Shown here in pieces: positions 1 through 8,792 of a stretch of DNA of 64,000 nt. The DNA lies in NCBI RefSeq assembly GCF_026168105.1, contig NZ_LBMW01000022.1:1-64000 (forward strand). Direction: 5' to 3'. The first letter of the stretch is position 1. Each line of letters opens with the position of its first letter. The position numbers and the translations under genes were made by a program. The notes beneath the pieces were generated by a model. It saw nothing but the letters and a program-made list of their open reading frames with translations. It did not search any database and had not been told where the DNA came from. This DNA comes from Streptomyces hygroscopicus (GTDB taxonomy: Bacteria; Actinomycetota; Actinomycetes; Streptomycetales; Streptomycetaceae).

Positions 1-224
1 ATCCCCGGCGGGCGCACGACGACAGCTACGGCACCTCGCTGCGTTGTCGGATCGACCGAATACGCCCAGTATGAGGACGACCCTCCGCCTTGCGATGCAC
101 CGCATCTGACGCCGCGCGCTGATCCACCGGGGATTACGGGACAGCCCTTAGGCGGAGGTGCCGAGCTGAGGGGCGGCCGATTCGCGCTCCCCGAGGCGGC
201 GGTTGCGCGCCGCGCTGGACCCGG
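1..224. other. Left-edge intergenic stretch, no gene recognised
   Basis: No reading frame here has a convincing start, codon bias or family resemblance. The stretch lies beyond the 3' end of the DUF2867 gene, so it may hold that gene's transcription end, but no clear hairpin was seen. Confidence 0.4.
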
Positions 225-827
225 TTATCCCGCGCTCCTTTCGTCGGCATTCGCCTGCCACGTACGTCCGATGGCTCGAAGCAGCGCCGGATACACCCCC
301 AGGTACCGGAAGGGCTTGATAGCGGTCATGTATGCGACGCCGAACAGCCCGTTCGGCTTCACCAGGACGGCCATTTGGCCGCGATAGCCACCGGCCTTGT
401 CCGGGACCCAGCCGATGTGCATCACCGCGTGCACGGTCCGGTTGGCCATTTCGGCCGCCCATTCGTCGTGCAGTTGGTAAACGGAGGTGAACGGACCCGA
501 ATGAACATCCGGCCCCCGGGGAGCGTCACGGAGATCCGCCGACAACCGGTCGCGCAGCGTCTGCACCCGGCTGCCTGTCCCGGTGCCGGCCTCATCCCAG
601 CCGAGCAGCCCGCCGAGCTTCCAGCGAACCGCGAAGAGCAGGCGATACACGGGGGAGGAGATGGTGGCCCTGCCTCTCGCCCCATTCGCGATCTGGCGCA
701 CCAGGTGCGGGAAGTCGTCGGGACCGCCGGGTGTCGGGAGTGCCCACACATCCTCGATGCGGAAGTCACCGGCGATCTCGTGGATCCGCCAGGGGCGGGA
801 CGTGTGCTCGGTGCTGGGGAGTCTCAT
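225..827 (-). CDS. DUF2867 domain protein
   Basis: Encodes about 200 residues. The N-terminal text (LPSTEHTSRPWRIHEIAGDF, then EDVWALPTPGGPDDF) matches Streptomyces DUF2867 proteins, whose function is unknown; some members are fused to or sit beside NAD-dependent epimerase-like proteins. No signal peptide or membrane segment is obvious. The ATG at 827 is preferred over an upstream in-frame start because AAGGGG lies about seven bases before it. The upstream start would also place coding sequence across the palindromic operator. It is divergent from a TetR gene with two matching palindromes in between, so it is probably that repressor's target. Induction by a small ligand is inferred only. Confidence 0.8.
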   Translation of the reverse strand: MRLPSTEHTSRPWRIHEIAGDFRIEDVWALPTPGGPDDFPHLVRQIANGARGRATISSPVYRLLFAVRWKLGGLLGWDEAGTGTGSRVQTLRDRLSADLRDAPRGPDVHSGPFTSVYQLHDEWAAEMANRTVHAVMHIGWVPDKAGGYRGQMAVLVKPNGLFGVAYMTAIKPFRYLGVYPALLRAIGRTWQANADERSAG

Positions 828-841
828 GAGCCAACCCCTTT

Positions 842-859
842 CTATACGATGCCGTATAG
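842..859. promoter_or_regulatory. Palindromic operator 1 of TetR/DUF2867 divergon
   Basis: An 18-bp palindrome, CTATACG-ATGC-CGTATAG, sits just upstream of the DUF2867 start. It has the same arms as a second palindrome at 879-896, and the two centres are 37 bp apart. Length and symmetry fit a TetR dimer site; assignment to the neighbouring TetR protein is inference. Confidence 0.75.
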
Positions 860-878
860 AAACAAAGGCTAGCCCCAC

Positions 879-896
879 CTATACGGCACCGTATAG
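879..896. promoter_or_regulatory. Palindromic operator 2 of TetR/DUF2867 divergon
   Basis: An 18-bp palindrome, CTATACG-GCAC-CGTATAG, with arms identical to operator 1 and a different central tetramer. It ends about 30 bases before the TetR start, so it should overlap that gene's own promoter and allow autoregulation. Confidence 0.75.
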
Positions 897-925
897 ATGG
901 GGGAGGCGTGAGGGGAGACACAACC

Positions 926-1483
926 ATGGCCACGGCCCGCACGCCCCGCGGCAGGTGGATCGAGGAGGGACTGCGGGCGCTCACCGCCGGAGGCCCCGAG
1001 GCCGTCCGGATCGAGTCGCTGGCCCAGGCACTCGGCGTCAGCAAGGGCGGCTTCTACGGCTACTTCCGCAACCGAGACGCCCTGCTCACCGAGATGCTCG
1101 ACACCTGGGAGCGCGAGGTCACCGACAACGTGATCGAGCAGGTAGAGAGCGGCGGAGGAGACGCCAGGGCCAAGCTGGAGCGGTTGTTCGCGATCGCCTC
1201 GTCGGACGAGGGGCCGGTGACAGGCATCACCGCCGAACTCGCCATCCGCGACTGGGCCCGGCGCGACGAGGCCGTAGCACAGCGGCTCCGGCGCGTCGAC
1301 AACCGTCGCATGGACTACCTGCGTTCCCTGTTCGCGTCCTTCTGCCGCGACGAGGACGATATCGAGGTCCGCTGCATGCTCGCCTTCTCGGTGCGGGTTG
1401 GCCACCACTTCATTGCCGCCGACCACGGCTCACGCAGCCGTGCAGAAGTGATGGAGCTGACCCGCAGATGGCTCCTGAGGTAG
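926..1483 (+). CDS. TetR family transcriptional regulator
   Basis: A 185-residue regulator. The N-terminal helix-turn-helix reads IESLAQALGVSKGGFYGYFRNRDALL, the TetR signature with a GGFYGYF recognition helix; the remainder is the helical ligand and dimer domain. The ATG at 926 is chosen because AGGGGAGA lies seven bases upstream, while an in-frame GTG at 908 lacks suitable spacing. It is divergent from the DUF2867 gene with paired palindromic operators between them, the usual arrangement of a repressor controlling itself and a neighbour. The ligand cannot be predicted. Confidence 0.9.
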   Translation: MATARTPRGRWIEEGLRALTAGGPEAVRIESLAQALGVSKGGFYGYFRNRDALLTEMLDTWEREVTDNVIEQVESGGGDARAKLERLFAIASSDEGPVTGITAELAIRDWARRDEAVAQRLRRVDNRRMDYLRSLFASFCRDEDDIEVRCMLAFSVRVGHHFIAADHGSRSRAEVMELTRRWLLR

Positions 1484-1625
1484 CGCCTGTCGCCGACCCT
1501 GGCGAAGCTCGCTGCCGTAGGTGCTCTTGGCGGGAGAGCGGTCCGAAGTCCTTGGCTGACCGACGAACCGTTCCGCCTCGTGGTTCGTATGCCGTCGGTC
1601 GCCTGCGTGGTGCCGGCGGCGGTCA

Positions 1626-2035
1626 CTACTCGGCCCACAGCTGTGCGGTATGGCTGGACTGCTTGATCACACAGTCCTCCCCCATGGGGGCCTGCCACAC
1701 CTGGACCAGCAGGACCTCGGTCGGCTGGCTGTCATCCCGCGGGCCGCCGTCATAACGTTTACGGCCGACATCCGTATCCGGTAGCTGCCCGGGCCGGGCA
1801 TCACCAGCTGCCGCGTCAGGTCCTCCCGGTCCCCGGTCGTGCCGAAGTCCAGCATCGGGGACTGCCAGGCGTGGTTCAGGATTCGACGCCGCAGCCGACG
1901 GGGCCGCGCAGCTGGTCGAGCTTCTGCGGGGTCAACGTCGCCGGGACGTTGATCACCTCGACGTAGAACGGGTCGTTCTCCAGGACACGCTGCCCGTTCA
2001 GCGACGCCTTGCGGTAGCTACCTCTTTGCCCACTT
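1626..2035 (-). pseudogene. Decayed small Streptomyces protein gene
   Basis: On the minus strand the C-terminal piece reads EVLLVQVWQAPMGEDCVIKQ and ends in a stop at 1626-1628. In another frame just upstream is GPGSYRIRM, and further upstream a third frame gives VLENDPFYVEVINVPATLTP before a stop. Together the first two pieces resemble a common uncharacterised Streptomyces protein with a 'GxYRIRV ... VQVWPAP ... VIKQ' pattern, split by at least one frameshift. The most upstream piece may belong to a different gene. Confidence 0.5.
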
Positions 2036-2043
2036 GGCCACCC

Positions 2044-2958
2044 TCACCTGTCGGTGATCTTGGAGAGCCATGCCGTGTCCTCCGGGCCCGGCTCTTCAAG
2101 GCCGAGAACGGGCAGCCAGCGGACCGCGCCCGACCGCAGGGCGACCGTGGCCCGTGGCTGCATCGGCCCGTCGCCCCTGCGTGAGAGCAGAACGAGTTCC
2201 CAGACCGTCGCCGTCATGGCGTCGAGCCGGGTGGCGCAGTCGGCGGTGACCCGCCGCGGATCCCGGGTCCGGCCCAGGGACAGATGGGGGGTGAAGTTCT
2301 TGGCGGGCCCACGGCAGCACGGGAACCGCTGCTGCAGTACGCGGTGCAGGTCCGCCCACGGCGCCTTGCCGGCCGCCGTCGGGTCGAGCCACACGGTGAA
2401 GTACGCCCTGTGCCGGAAGGTGCACACCCCGTCCAGCCGGGCGGTGAAGGGCGGCGCCCCGGCCGTCGCCGCGGCGAGCAGCGGGGCCGCCCGCTCGAAG
2501 TCGGACTCCGGTACGAAGCCGAAGAGCACATTGACGTGCGGCGGCCAGCGGTGGATCTGCGGATCGTAATCCCGGCGAATGTCCTGGATCGGCGGCCACA
2601 GCTCCGCCGGCGGGATCCAGGCCACCGCCGTGCGGGCCGTCGGGGACACGTCGAGGACGCCGACGGGCCCGCCCCCGCCGACGCTCCTGTCGAACCTCAG
2701 GTCCGCTTGCGGGTCACGCACCCGGCCGGCGCCCGACGCGTCGATGCGGTCCACACCCGTGGCCCGGTCCCAGACCACCTCGCCGTCCGCCTCGATGAAC
2801 ACCACCCGGTGCCATGGGATGTCGCCCCCGGGCACGAAGGAAGGCAGCGGGATGCGTTTGAAGGCATCCCCGCGCTGGCTGATCCCCAGCACGAACCTGG
2901 CCGGGTCGAACCGCGGGTCCCAGCGGACCCGGTGATAGATCTCGTCGCTGGTTCGCAT
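2044..2958 (-). CDS. MJ1316 (DUF504) domain - 2H phosphoesterase fusion
   Basis: About 304 residues. Residues 1-73 (DEIYHRVRWDPRFD, IPWHRVVFIE, VVWDR) match the MJ1316/DUF504 domain, proposed to recognise RNA cyclic-phosphate ends. Residues about 105-300 are a 2H phosphoesterase of the LigT/AKAP7 type with the two catalytic motifs HVN at 141-143 and HLS at 225-227. 2H enzymes open 2',3'-cyclic phosphates or 2'-5' linkages, so a role in repair or processing of cleaved RNA ends is likely. A similar domain pair occurs in the eukaryotic LENG9 protein. The ATG at 2958 follows GGAGG by four bases; a much longer upstream reading has low-quality sequence. It stands alone, and its substrate is unknown. 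Confidence 0.82.
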   Translation of the reverse strand: MRTSDEIYHRVRWDPRFDPARFVLGISQRGDAFKRIPLPSFVPGGDIPWHRVVFIEADGEVVWDRATGVDRIDASGAGRVRDPQADLRFDRSVGGGGPVGVLDVSPTARTAVAWIPPAELWPPIQDIRRDYDPQIHRWPPHVNVLFGFVPESDFERAAPLLAAATAGAPPFTARLDGVCTFRHRAYFTVWLDPTAAGKAPWADLHRVLQQRFPCCRGPAKNFTPHLSLGRTRDPRRVTADCATRLDAMTATVWELVLLSRRGDGPMQPRATVALRSGAVRWLPVLGLEEPGPEDTAWLSKITDR

Positions 2959-3335
2959 CACGCCTCCTCTCCCGCCTTCACACCCTGTCTCCAGGGTGCC
3001 GCCCACCCCGTCCTCGACGGTTCTTCCGCTCGCACCGCGGCGCATCAGGTGCGGTGCGAGACGTTGCCGGGGTATGCCGAGGGGGGAGTCGTCTCGCCAG
3101 GAACTGCGATTCGGTGTGGGTAACGGGTGCAGCGGGCGACCGTTCGCGATCGGCGTGATCAGTCGTCGCCTCGAAGTGCCACTCATTGTCACGAAAGCGG
3201 TCGTGCAGCCCCCAGATCAACCGGATGCGCGATCCTGCGTGCTCGGCGGAAAGGGTCAGGTCACGCTCCTTGGCGAAGGGCGCAGAGCCGATGCCTTGAT
3301 TCTGTCAGCCGCTGTAAGTGAGGGCTTGGTTTGGG
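2959..3335. other. Intergenic stretch with a 10-bp-stem hairpin
   Basis: No intact gene. The perfect arms CTCGCACCGC (3029-3038) and GCGGTGCGAG (3051-3060) surround a 12-base loop about 70 bp upstream of the MJ1316-2H start. On the minus strand around 3120-3220 an open stretch contains WGLHDRFRDNEWHFEATT, which looks protein-like but matches no family I recognise; it may be a gene relic. Confidence 0.4.
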
Positions 3336-4055
3336 TTATTCATTGGTCTTTGCGAGGGCCTGATGCTGCAGTTGGTGCGCGGCGTTGTCGAGGAGCATGT
3401 CCAGCGCGTCGGGGTAGGAGCTGGAGGCCATGCGAGCGGCGAGAAAGCCGGCGGTGGCGGCGATACCGGGGTGGGTCTTCGGAGGCAGGTGTGCGTAGGT
3501 GGTTCGCCACATGGCCTCATCCGCTCGGCGGCTCTGCGCCGGGAGGGCGGCGAACGCGGCGTCGAGGGCGGCGAAAGCCAGGCACTGATCGATGAATACG
3601 TGGTAGATCCTCGCGGCAGTCTCGTAGGAGAAGCCGGCTGAGAGCAGCAGGGAAAGGACGATCTCATCGGCGGCGATCTCATGGGGGCGGCCGCTTACCC
3701 GGCTGGCGGTCAGGACGGCGGCATGAGGGTGGGCCAGGTAGGCATGGTAGATACGCAAGCCCAAAAGGCGCAGGTCGGCGTACCAGTCGCCGGTCGTCTG
3801 CCAGTCCTGCAGGGCACGTGCGATGAGGGCGTCTCCGATGGCGAGGGTCAGGTCGTCCATGCTGCGGAAGTAGCGGTACACGGTGCTGGGGTCCGCGCCG
3901 AGTGCGGCGCCGAGTCTGCGGGCACTGAGTCCTTCGCGGCCGTGCTCGTGCAGCATGCGCAGTGCGGCCTCGACGATCATCTCTTCGGACAGGACGGTGC
4001 CTGCGCGGGTGCGGCGTCGCCGCCGGGGCTTCTCACCGATCATCTGTTTCGCCAT
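3336..4055 (-). CDS. TetR/AcrR family transcriptional regulator
   Basis: A 239-residue regulator. After a basic N terminus (KPRRRRRTRAGTVLSEE) comes a TetR helix-turn-helix, GLSARRLGAALGADPSTVYRYFRSMDDL. The C-terminal helical domain has the hydrophobic pattern of a ligand pocket. GAGGAGAGG lies just upstream of the ATG at 4055. It is divergent from the saccharopine-dehydrogenase-like gene across about 115 bp, so it likely controls that gene and itself. No clear palindrome was found in the interval. Ligand unknown. Confidence 0.88.
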   Translation of the reverse strand: MAKQMIGEKPRRRRRTRAGTVLSEEMIVEAALRMLHEHGREGLSARRLGAALGADPSTVYRYFRSMDDLTLAIGDALIARALQDWQTTGDWYADLRLLGLRIYHAYLAHPHAAVLTASRVSGRPHEIAADEIVLSLLLSAGFSYETAARIYHVFIDQCLAFAALDAAFAALPAQSRRADEAMWRTTYAHLPPKTHPGIAATAGFLAARMASSSYPDALDMLLDNAAHQLQHQALAKTNE

Positions 4056-4170
4056 CGCGCCTCTCCTCGAGCCCCAGACTTATGCCAACGCCCTTGACCT
4101 TACTCCGGAGGCGGCGGCTAGCGTCCCCGCACGAGCCGGAAAGACGGCACAGCACAAGAGGGAATGGAAC

Positions 4171-5385
4171 ATGCGTGTACTGCTTGTAGGGGCCGGTGGA
4201 GTAGGTGCCGCGATCGCCCGGATCGCCGCACGGCGGTCGTTCTTCGACCGCATGGTGGTTGCGGACCGGGACCTGGGGCGCGCCCGGGCAGCTGTGGAGG
4301 CCGTGGCCGACCCGCGCTTCACCATGGCCCAGGTCGATGCCTCCGACCAGGAGGCGGTGACCGCCCTGCTGGTCGGGCACGGCTGTGACGTCCTGCTGAA
4401 CGCGACCGATCCCCGGTTCGTGATGCCCCTGTTCCAGGCGGCCCTCGCTGCGGGCACCCACTACGTGGACATGGCGATGTCGTTGTCCCGGCCTCATCCC
4501 GACCGGCCCTACCAGGAGTGCGGGGTGCGCCTGGGGGACGAGCAGTTCGAGCGGGACGATGCCTGGAAGGCATCCGGACGCCTTGCCCTGGTGGGGATGG
4601 GCGTAGAACCCGGGCTGTCGGACGTGTTCGCCCGTTACGCCGCCGAGGAGCTCTTCGACGAGATCGAGGAAATCGGCGTCCGCGACGGGGCCAACCTGCA
4701 GGTCGAAGGCTACGACTTCGCCCCGTCCTTCAGTATCTGGACGACCATCGAGGAATGCCTGAACCCGCCTGTGATCTACGAGTCTGATCGCGGCTGGTTC
4801 ACCACCGCCCCGTTCAGTGAACCGGAGGTGTTCGACTTCCCCGAGGGCATCGGGCCGGTGGAGTGCGTGAACGTGGAGCACGAGGAGGTGTTGCTGATTC
4901 CTCGCTGGGTGCCCGCGCAGCGCGTCACCTTCAAGTACGGTCTGGGGAAGGAGTTCATCACCACCCTCGAGGTGCTGCGTCAGTTGGGCCTGGACCGCAC
5001 CACCCCGGTGGAGGTGCCTGGCCCGAACGGCCCGGTCAGGGTCTCCCCGCGGGACGTCGTGGCCGCGTGCCTGCCCGACCCGGCCACGCTCGGTGAACTG
5101 ATGCACGGCAAGACCTGCGCGGGGACCTGGGTCAAGGGCGTCAAGGACGGCAAGCCCCGCGAGGTGTACCTGTACCACGTGGTGGACAACCAGTGGTCCA
5201 TGCGTGAGTACGGCAGCCAGGCCGTCGTGTGGCAGACCGCCATCAACCCGGTCGTCGCCCTGGAACTGCTCGCCGACGGCACCTGGAGCGGCAGCGGCGT
5301 CCTCGGCCCCGAGGCGCTGCCGCCACTGCCCTTCCTCAATCTCCTCACTGCATACGGCTCCCCGTGGGGCTGCCGCGAACAATAG
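4171..5385 (+). CDS. Saccharopine dehydrogenase family protein
   Basis: A 404-residue NAD(P)-dependent enzyme. It opens with a Rossmann signature (VLLVGAGGVGAAIARIAAR) and continues with the family's ATDPRF and THYVDMAM segments; the C-terminal catalytic domain follows. Relatives include LYS9-type saccharopine reductase and carboxynorspermidine dehydrogenase, which reductively join an amine and an aldehyde; this protein's substrate is not evident. The ATG at 4171 follows GAGGGA by seven bases; an ATG at 4164 is in another frame. It is divergent from a TetR gene and followed at once by a strong hairpin, so it is probably monocistronic. Confidence 0.85.
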   Translation: MRVLLVGAGGVGAAIARIAARRSFFDRMVVADRDLGRARAAVEAVADPRFTMAQVDASDQEAVTALLVGHGCDVLLNATDPRFVMPLFQAALAAGTHYVDMAMSLSRPHPDRPYQECGVRLGDEQFERDDAWKASGRLALVGMGVEPGLSDVFARYAAEELFDEIEEIGVRDGANLQVEGYDFAPSFSIWTTIEECLNPPVIYESDRGWFTTAPFSEPEVFDFPEGIGPVECVNVEHEEVLLIPRWVPAQRVTFKYGLGKEFITTLEVLRQLGLDRTTPVEVPGPNGPVRVSPRDVVAACLPDPATLGELMHGKTCAGTWVKGVKDGKPREVYLYHVVDNQWSMREYGSQAVVWQTAINPVVALELLADGTWSGSGVLGPEALPPLPFLNLLTAYGSPWGCREQ

Positions 5386-5389
5386 CCCG

Positions 5390-5420
5390 GTGGCGCCGTG
5401 CCGTGACGGCACGGCGCCAC
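5390..5420 (+). terminator. Strong rho-independent-type hairpin
   Basis: Perfect 13-bp arms GTGGCGCCGTGCC (5390-5402) and GGCACGGCGCCAC (5408-5420) flank a 5-base loop, four bases after the saccharopine dehydrogenase-like stop. There is no U tract, as is usual in Streptomyces. It also lies between convergent genes and could serve both. Confidence 0.85.
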
Positions 5421-5550
5421 GCACCGTCGGCAGATGCCGTGGAGGCCGATCCCCGCCGGTCGTGCGGAGCGAGGCCGCGGGTGACAGGGCGTCTCGAAGG
5501 TGCTGCCCGACCAGCCGCCCAGCAGTATGACATCCAGTTTCGGGACCCCG

Positions 5551-6669
5551 TCAGCGGTACGACACCGCTACCGCGGCGACGTCGTCGTCGAGGTGGCCTC
5601 CGCTGTAGGCAACCAGGTCCTGGCGCAGCCGGGTGAGCAGCGCTCCCGGGTCGGCGGTGGGCCACTGCCGGAGCCGGCGACTCAGGGGGTAGAACGTGCC
5701 GGCTTTGTCGCGAGTCTCGCTCACGCCGTCCGTGTACAGGAGCAGCAGGTCGCCCTTCTGGAACGGGACGGCATCGATCAGGTAGCCGTTGCCGATCAAC
5801 CCGCCCAGCGCCAGGGGCGGCGAGGGGGCGGTGGCGTCGATCACCTGGACTTCGCCCCGGTGCAGCAGTATCGGCGGCGGATGGCCGCAGTTGACGAGCC
5901 TGACGGACCGCAGGTCGGACGGCACCTCGACCAGGACCGCGGTGGCGAAGCGCTCCTCGGACTCCTCGCCGGGGATGAGCTCGGAGTACCGAGTCAGTGC
6001 GAGTTCCAGCCGCGCGGCAACCTGGGCGAGGTCGGGGGCGTCGTAGGCGGCCTCCCGGAAGGCGCCGAGCGCGGCGGAGGCGACGCCCACCGCGGAGAGG
6101 CCCTTGCCTCGGACGTCCCCGACGATCAGCCGCACCCCGTGCGGGGTGAGCAGTGCCTCGTAGAAGTCGCCCCCGATCCGGGCCTCCGCCGCCGCGGCAA
6201 CGTAGAGCACTCCGAGGTCGAGCGGGCCGAGGTGCTGCGGCATCGGTCGCAGCACCATCTGCTGCGCGGTCTCCGCGACGGTGCGAACCTGCGACAGGGT
6301 GCGTTCCCGCTCCTGCCGGGCGTGGCTGGCGTACGCTGCCGCCCCCGTGACCGAGGCAATCACCGCGATGGTGAACACCCGCACGGGGCTGCCGAACTCT
6401 CCGCTCGTCCAGGCGAGCAGCAGCTCCACGCAGCAGGCGACGATTCCGATGGCCACGGTGGCCGGCACCGACCAGACGGAGGCCGCCAGAGCAGGGGCGA
6501 CCGAGAGCAGCCGGTAGAACTGCAGGTTGCGCGGGGAGAAGTGGTAGTCGGTGGAGACGTCCAGGGCCACCGCCAACACCAGGGTCACTACAGGGGCCCA
6601 GGACGCGAACCGGGACGGCCCACGCCGGGCCGTCTGCCGTTTCCGGATCCCCGAGAGAGGCCTGATCAT
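5551..6669 (-). CDS. Membrane-anchored PP2C/SpoIIE-type phosphatase
   Basis: About 372 residues from the chosen ATG. The N-terminal third has several hydrophobic segments (WAPVVTLVLAVALDVS, LLSVAPALAASVWSV, ATVAIGIVACCVELLLAW, VFTIAVIASVTGAAAYAS). A PP2C/SpoIIE domain follows, with metal-binding ARIGGDFYEA and LIVGDVRGKGL and the C-terminal LLLLYTDGVSETRD and DDDVAAVAV. Such enzymes dephosphorylate serine/threonine on anti-sigma antagonist proteins in stress signalling. The start is uncertain: the ribosome site is weak and upstream in-frame codons reach 6756. No anti-sigma partner lies next to it. Confidence 0.85.
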   Translation of the reverse strand: MIRPLSGIRKRQTARRGPSRFASWAPVVTLVLAVALDVSTDYHFSPRNLQFYRLLSVAPALAASVWSVPATVAIGIVACCVELLLAWTSGEFGSPVRVFTIAVIASVTGAAAYASHARQERERTLSQVRTVAETAQQMVLRPMPQHLGPLDLGVLYVAAAAEARIGGDFYEALLTPHGVRLIVGDVRGKGLSAVGVASAALGAFREAAYDAPDLAQVAARLELALTRYSELIPGEESEERFATAVLVEVPSDLRSVRLVNCGHPPPILLHRGEVQVIDATAPSPPLALGGLIGNGYLIDAVPFQKGDLLLLYTDGVSETRDKAGTFYPLSRRLRQWPTADPGALLTRLRQDLVAYSGGHLDDDVAAVAVSYR

Positions 6670-6935
6670 TTCAGGTAGCGTAATTACCGCCCGGGTCCAC
6701 AGAGGCGTGACGCGCCTATGGGGAGCAGCCTGCTGCGGGACGGCGATATTGCACACCCCCTCGGTCCAGTGAGGTCACACGACACGGTTGGCGCTTTTGC
6801 TTGGACCATCCGGGGGGTGCCGTTGCTGGGAACCTCATCCATCCTGGTGGGGGCAAGTGAGCGGGATCCAGGGGATCTTGGCGGCGCTCACTCGGTGCAG
6901 CGCTCCGGCGTGGTTGCCGCAGCCGCCGCGCGGCA

Positions 6936-7075
6936 TTGCTTCTCCTGCTGCTTCGGGAGGTGTTGCACAGGTTCCGGCTGCTCGCGCGCCCAGACACGGT
7001 AATGCGATGGCACCGTGGCCTGATCGCACGTCGCCACGCGGCGCGCTCTCGGCCGAAGTGCCCGGGTCGGTTGCG
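6936..7075 (+). mobile_element. Integrase/transposase gene fragment
   Basis: Read on the plus strand, this short segment gives REVLHRFRLLARPDTVMRWH followed by RGLIARR. It resembles the helix-turn-helix region of DDE integrase-type transposases ('VTPDTLLRWHR.LVRR'). Neither the catalytic domain nor inverted repeats were found nearby, so it is a dead scrap between two intact genes. Confidence 0.45.
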
Positions 7076-7094
7076 AACATTCCTCGGGCGGAGG

Positions 7095-8297
7095 TCAGGA
7101 CTTCCACCGGACCGGCAGCTGACGCGGGCCGCGGATGAGCATGCCGGTGCGCCAGGTCAGGGCGGCCGGGTGGGCGTCGAGGGCGAGGTCGGGGCAGCGT
7201 TCCAGCAGGGCACGGATCGCGATCCGAGCCTCCATGCGGGCGAGCGGCGCGCCGAGGCAGTAGTGGATGCCGTGGCCGAAGGCGACATGACCGTTGGCGG
7301 GCCGCCGGACGTCGAGACGGCCGGGGTCGGGGAAGCGCATCGGGTCGTGGTTTGCGTCCGCCAGGGCCACGAGGACCAGCTCACCACCGCCTGGGATGAC
7401 CGTAGAGCCGATCTGGACCGGCTCGGTGGTGAACCTGTACGTCGGTGTCTCCACGGGCCCGTCGTAGCGCAGCATCTCCTCCACAGCGTTGTCAATGAGC
7501 GTCATGTCCTCGCGCAGTGCGGCGAGTTGGTCGGGATGGGTAAGCAGCGCCAAGACGCCGTTGGAGATCAGATTGACCGTGGTCTCATGCCCCGCGACCA
7601 GCAGCAGCCAGGCGGTTCCGCGCAGTTCGTCCGCAGAGAGCCGGTCGCCGTCCTCGTCGGTGGTGCGGATCAGGGCGCTAAGCAGGTCCTGGCCCGGCTC
7701 CAGGCGCTTGCGCTCCAGCAACTCGGTGAGATACGCGGTCACCTCCCTTGTCGCGGCCAGCCGCGCCCCCGGGTCGGGGTCGGTGAGGATGGTGCCGCTC
7801 CAGGCGCGGAAGGCGGCCCGGTCCAGCATCGGCACGCCGAGCAGCTCGCATATCACCGAGATCGGCAGTGGGAACGAGAGCGCCTCGACCAGTTCGGCCC
7901 GCCCTTCCGGAAGCGCGACCATCGCGTCGAGCAACTCGTCGGTGATCTGCCGCACGCGCGGTGCGAGCTGCTCGATCCGGCGTGGAGTGAACTCGCGGAC
8001 GATCAGCTTGCGCAGCCGCTGATGGTCCGGCGGGTCGGAGTTGAGCATGTGCGGTCCCGCAGATGGACTGGGGATCGGAAAGGAGGGCGAGGCGTTCTTC
8101 CACTGCTTGGACAACCGAGGATCCACGAGCGCGGCGCGGCCGGCCTCGTACCCGACGACAAGCCAGGCCTCCGTACCCTCCGGAATCCGCACCTTGTGCA
8201 CGGGTCCGCGTCGGCGTAACGCTGCGTAGACCGGATACGGATCGCGGACGAAGTCCTCGCCCATCGCCACCAGATCTATCACCTCGGCTGTCGCCAT
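7095..8297 (-). CDS. Cytochrome P450 (CYP107-like)
   Basis: A 400-residue soluble bacterial P450. Landmarks are HMLNSDPPDHQRLRKL (83-98), the I-helix oxygen-activation motif AGHETT (235-240), the ExxR glutamate and arginine at 274 and 277, and the heme loop FGHGIHYCLGAPLAR with the cysteine ligand at 347. The HMLNSDPPDH text and overall length suggest the CYP107 group, which oxidises macrolides and other secondary metabolites or xenobiotics. The substrate is unknown and no ferredoxin or biosynthetic genes lie beside it. Codon 27 is TTA (8217-8219), so translation may depend on the bldA tRNA. A longer upstream reading to 8519 lacks P450-like sequence. Confidence 0.92.
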   Translation of the reverse strand: MATAEVIDLVAMGEDFVRDPYPVYAALRRRGPVHKVRIPEGTEAWLVVGYEAGRAALVDPRLSKQWKNASPSFPIPSPSAGPHMLNSDPPDHQRLRKLIVREFTPRRIEQLAPRVRQITDELLDAMVALPEGRAELVEALSFPLPISVICELLGVPMLDRAAFRAWSGTILTDPDPGARLAATREVTAYLTELLERKRLEPGQDLLSALIRTTDEDGDRLSADELRGTAWLLLVAGHETTVNLISNGVLALLTHPDQLAALREDMTLIDNAVEEMLRYDGPVETPTYRFTTEPVQIGSTVIPGGGELVLVALADANHDPMRFPDPGRLDVRRPANGHVAFGHGIHYCLGAPLARMEARIAIRALLERCPDLALDAHPAALTWRTGMLIRGPRQLPVRWKS

Positions 8298-8792
8298 CGC
8301 CTGCCCCCGTCTCCTGATTCGCCCCGACGCTAGCAGTGGGCGGCGTTTCGGCGAAGGGCGCAACCAGCCGTACCGGCAGGGGAGAAGCCGGCACGGCGAA
8401 GGCGATAGCGGCGACCACCATGGCCCTGAAGACCACGGTGGCGTGGGGGACACTTTCGGGAACCGACCGTGCGCCTGGTGGATGGTGAACATTGGCTTTC
8501 TCGGCGGTCTCTTCATCATTCCCCCAACGCATCGGAGCCGAAGCCGTTGCCGTCACAAGGCGCGTGCTCCAAGGGAGTGCCTGTCGGAGCCGGCGTTGCG
8601 GCACTGCGGGTGCCGATGAACGGCGGCGGTGAACCCACGAGCGCAGGAGTGCAGGAGCGCCCGGGTGAGAACTGGCCGGAAGCACAGGGCCGCCTCCTTG
8701 CTCCTCACCGTCCGCGGTCACGGCGGGTGACTGCTGCCGCCGCCGGCGGGCGCGCGCTCCGACCGCACAGGGGCAGTAACCACGGGGCGTCG
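8298..8792. other. Intergenic stretch, no gene recognised
   Basis: This lies between the P450 start and the 3' end of the large phosphatase gene. Open frames exist on both strands but have poor codon bias and no family resemblance. The P450 promoter must lie in the part next to 8297. Confidence 0.4.
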
